55,683 nt of DNA from assembly GCF_027492855.1 (NCBI RefSeq), contig NZ_JAPUDY010000079.1, forward strand, positions 1-55,683. Reading direction: 5' to 3'. The position numbers and the translations under genes were made by a program. The notes beneath the pieces are model-generated. The model was not told the origin of the DNA and did not search any database. It saw only the letters and a program-made list of their open reading frames with translations. The DNA comes from Acidovorax sp. (GTDB taxonomy: Bacteria > Pseudomonadota > Gammaproteobacteria > Burkholderiales > Burkholderiaceae_C). Positions 54,256-55,683 of the stretch are shown in pieces. How positions within the stretch are numbered: the stretch's first letter is position 1; each line of letters begins with the position of its first letter.

Positions 54256-55683
54256 TTACACGCGGCGTGTCCGCCGCTCCTGCATGATCCATTCGGCCGC
54301 CTTCTCGGCCAGCATCAGCGTGGGCGAGTTGGTGTTGCCGCTGGTGATGGTGGGCATGGCGCCCGCATCCACCACACGCAGGCCTGCAATGCCACGCACG
54401 CGCATTTGCGAGTCCAGCACTGCCATCGGGTCGTCATCGCGCCCCATCTTGGTCGTGCCCACGGGGTGGAAGATGGTGGTGGCGATGTCGCCCGCCAGGC
54501 GCGCCAGGTCTTCGTCGCTTTCAAACTGTGTGCCGGGCTTCCATTCTTCGGGCTGGTATTTGGCGAGCGCTGGCTGGGCCACGATGCGGCGCGTGACGCG
54601 CAGGCTGTCGGCGGCAACCTGGCGGTCTTCGGCCGTGGAGAGGTAGTTGGGCACTATGGCCGGGGCGGTCTTGAAGTCTGCGTTCTTGATCTGCACCGTG
54701 CCCCGGCTGGTGGGGTTGAGGTTGCACACGCTGGCCGTGAACGCCGGAAAGCTGTGCAGCGGATCGCCAAATGCGTCGAGCGACAGCGGCTGCACGTGGT
54801 ATTCGATGTTCGGGTAGGGCTGGTCGGGGCTGCTGCGTGTGAAGGCGCCCAGTTGCGAGGGCGCCATGCTCATGGGGCCGCTGCGCTTGGCGACGTATTC
54901 GAGCCCGATCTTGGCCTTGCCCCACAGCGAATTGGCCATGGTGTTGAGTGTTTGCACCCCTTGCACCTTGAACACCGCGCGGATCTGCAGGTGGTCTTGC
55001 AGGTTGGCGCCCACGCCGGGCAGGTCGTGCACCACGCCAATCCCATGCCGGTGCAGCAGCGCGGCGGGGCCGATGCCCGAGAGCTGCAGCAACTGCGGTG
55101 AGTTGACGGCGCCTGCACAGAGGATGACCTCGTCCGTGGCGCGGGCCGTGACCATTTCCTGGCCGTCCCACACCTGCACGCCGGTGCAGCGTTTGCTGCC
55201 GTCCTCCTGGGTTTCGATGATGAGCTTGGAGACCTGTGCGCTGGTCCACATCTCGAAGTTGGGGCGGCCGTAGCAGGTGGGACGCAAAAATGCCTTGGCG
55301 GTGTTCCAGCGCCAGCCCGCTTTCTGGTTGACTTCGAAATAGCCCACGCCCTCGTTGCTGCCGCCGTTGAAGTCTTCGGTGGCCGGGATGCCAGCCTGCT
55401 GCGCGGCCTGGGCAAAGGCGTCAAGCACCTCCCAGCGCAGGCGCTGCTTTTCAACGCGCCATTCGCCCGTGCTGCCGGTGGCTCGGTTGCCGTGCAGGCG
55501 TTTGAATTTTTCGCTCACGCCTGCGGGCTGGTCCAAGCGCCAGTGGTCCTCGTGGCGACGGAAGTAGGGCAGGGTGTTGTCCCAGCGCCAGTTGATGTCG
55601 CCGGTCAATTCGGCCCACTGGTCGTAGTCGCGCGCCTGGCCGCGCATGTAGATCATGCCGTTGATGCTGCTGCAGCCGCCCAG
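54256..55683 (-). CDS. GMC-family oxidoreductase (choline/alcohol dehydrogenase-like), N-terminus cut
   Basis: The frame is open to the window edge; the FAD-binding GxGxxG lies outside. The visible 475 residues begin in 'LGGCSSINGMIYMRG', the FAD loop of GMC enzymes, and include GMC signature 2 'GAVNSPQLLQLSGIGP', the active-site His in 'HPVGTTKMG' and the closing 'GNTNSPTLMLAEKAAEWI'. Such flavoproteins (BetA, AlkJ-like) oxidise primary alcohols or choline. The substrate is not evident. A Cys stands where many relatives have Ser or Thr in the 'GGSSSING' loop. Confidence 0.93.
   Translation of the reverse strand: MGGCSSINGMIYMRGQARDYDQWAELTGDINWRWDNTLPYFRRHEDHWRLDQPAGVSEKFKRLHGNRATGSTGEWRVEKQRLRWEVLDAFAQAAQQAGIPATEDFNGGSNEGVGYFEVNQKAGWRWNTAKAFLRPTCYGRPNFEMWTSAQVSKLIIETQEDGSKRCTGVQVWDGQEMVTARATDEVILCAGAVNSPQLLQLSGIGPAALLHRHGIGVVHDLPGVGANLQDHLQIRAVFKVQGVQTLNTMANSLWGKAKIGLEYVAKRSGPMSMAPSQLGAFTRSSPDQPYPNIEYHVQPLSLDAFGDPLHSFPAFTASVCNLNPTSRGTVQIKNADFKTAPAIVPNYLSTAEDRQVAADSLRVTRRIVAQPALAKYQPEEWKPGTQFESDEDLARLAGDIATTIFHPVGTTKMGRDDDPMAVLDSQMRVRGIAGLRVVDAGAMPTITSGNTNSPTLMLAEKAAEWIMQERRTRRV

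Overview
The window reads as chromosomal DNA of a high-GC betaproteobacterium, most likely Comamonadaceae close to Acidovorax. The basis is the overall gene style, the gatCAB/mreBCD-mrdA neighbourhood, and several copies of a short intergenic repeat (TTGCTAT..ATAGC followed by AGCGCTT..AAGCGCT) that I associate with that family. I saw no rRNA, tRNA, CRISPR array, transposase or phage gene.

Layout. 1-5 kb: end of a peptide-type binding protein gene, a glutathione transferase, a ketopantoate-reductase-like/HpaI-aldolase pair, and radA. 5-10 kb: a small membrane protein, ilvE, a CHCC zinc-finger protein and an LPS assembly group (GT2, O-antigen ligase, GT4). 10-17 kb: nitronate monooxygenase, a LysR regulator divergent from a YbfB-type MFS carrier, an OmpR/histidine-kinase pair, AmpG, and an M48 protease. 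18-23.6 kb: a Fur-box-preceded ferric-siderophore import operon (binding protein, exported esterase, FecCD permease, ATPase, DUF2218) divergent from an AraC regulator. 23.9-30.8 kb: a sugar or sugar-acid uptake and catabolism cassette (reductase, two permeases, ATPase, binding protein, RpiB-type isomerase, ribokinase-type kinase). A FadR-type regulator gene stands at each end of it in opposite orientation. 31.1-35 kb: TonB siderophore receptor and a second exported esterase. 35-42 kb: metallo-beta-lactamase-fold hydrolase, DUF4148 protein, exonuclease III, pyrE, a DUF4124 protein, gatB-gatA-gatC. 42-48 kb: mreB-mreC-mreD-mrdA and a proline-rich lipoprotein. 48-55.7 kb: EamA exporter, DcaP-like porin, an amino-acid ABC importer, a TauE/SafE protein and a GMC oxidoreductase cut by the window edge.

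The most unusual structure is the 23.9-30.8 kb cassette. By direct reading, the two FadR genes share 720 bp (23903-24622 against 30054-30773 on the other strand) with only two mismatches, while the sequence just outside (promoter/operator and C-terminal tail) is related but clearly diverged. An identical core with diverged edges suggests repeated recombination (gene conversion or inversion) between the inverted copies. Inversion would flip the 5.4 kb operon between two regulator promoters. The cassette also sits between the two halves of what looks like one siderophore-uptake locus, consistent with insertion. Function and inversion are inferences from sequence only.
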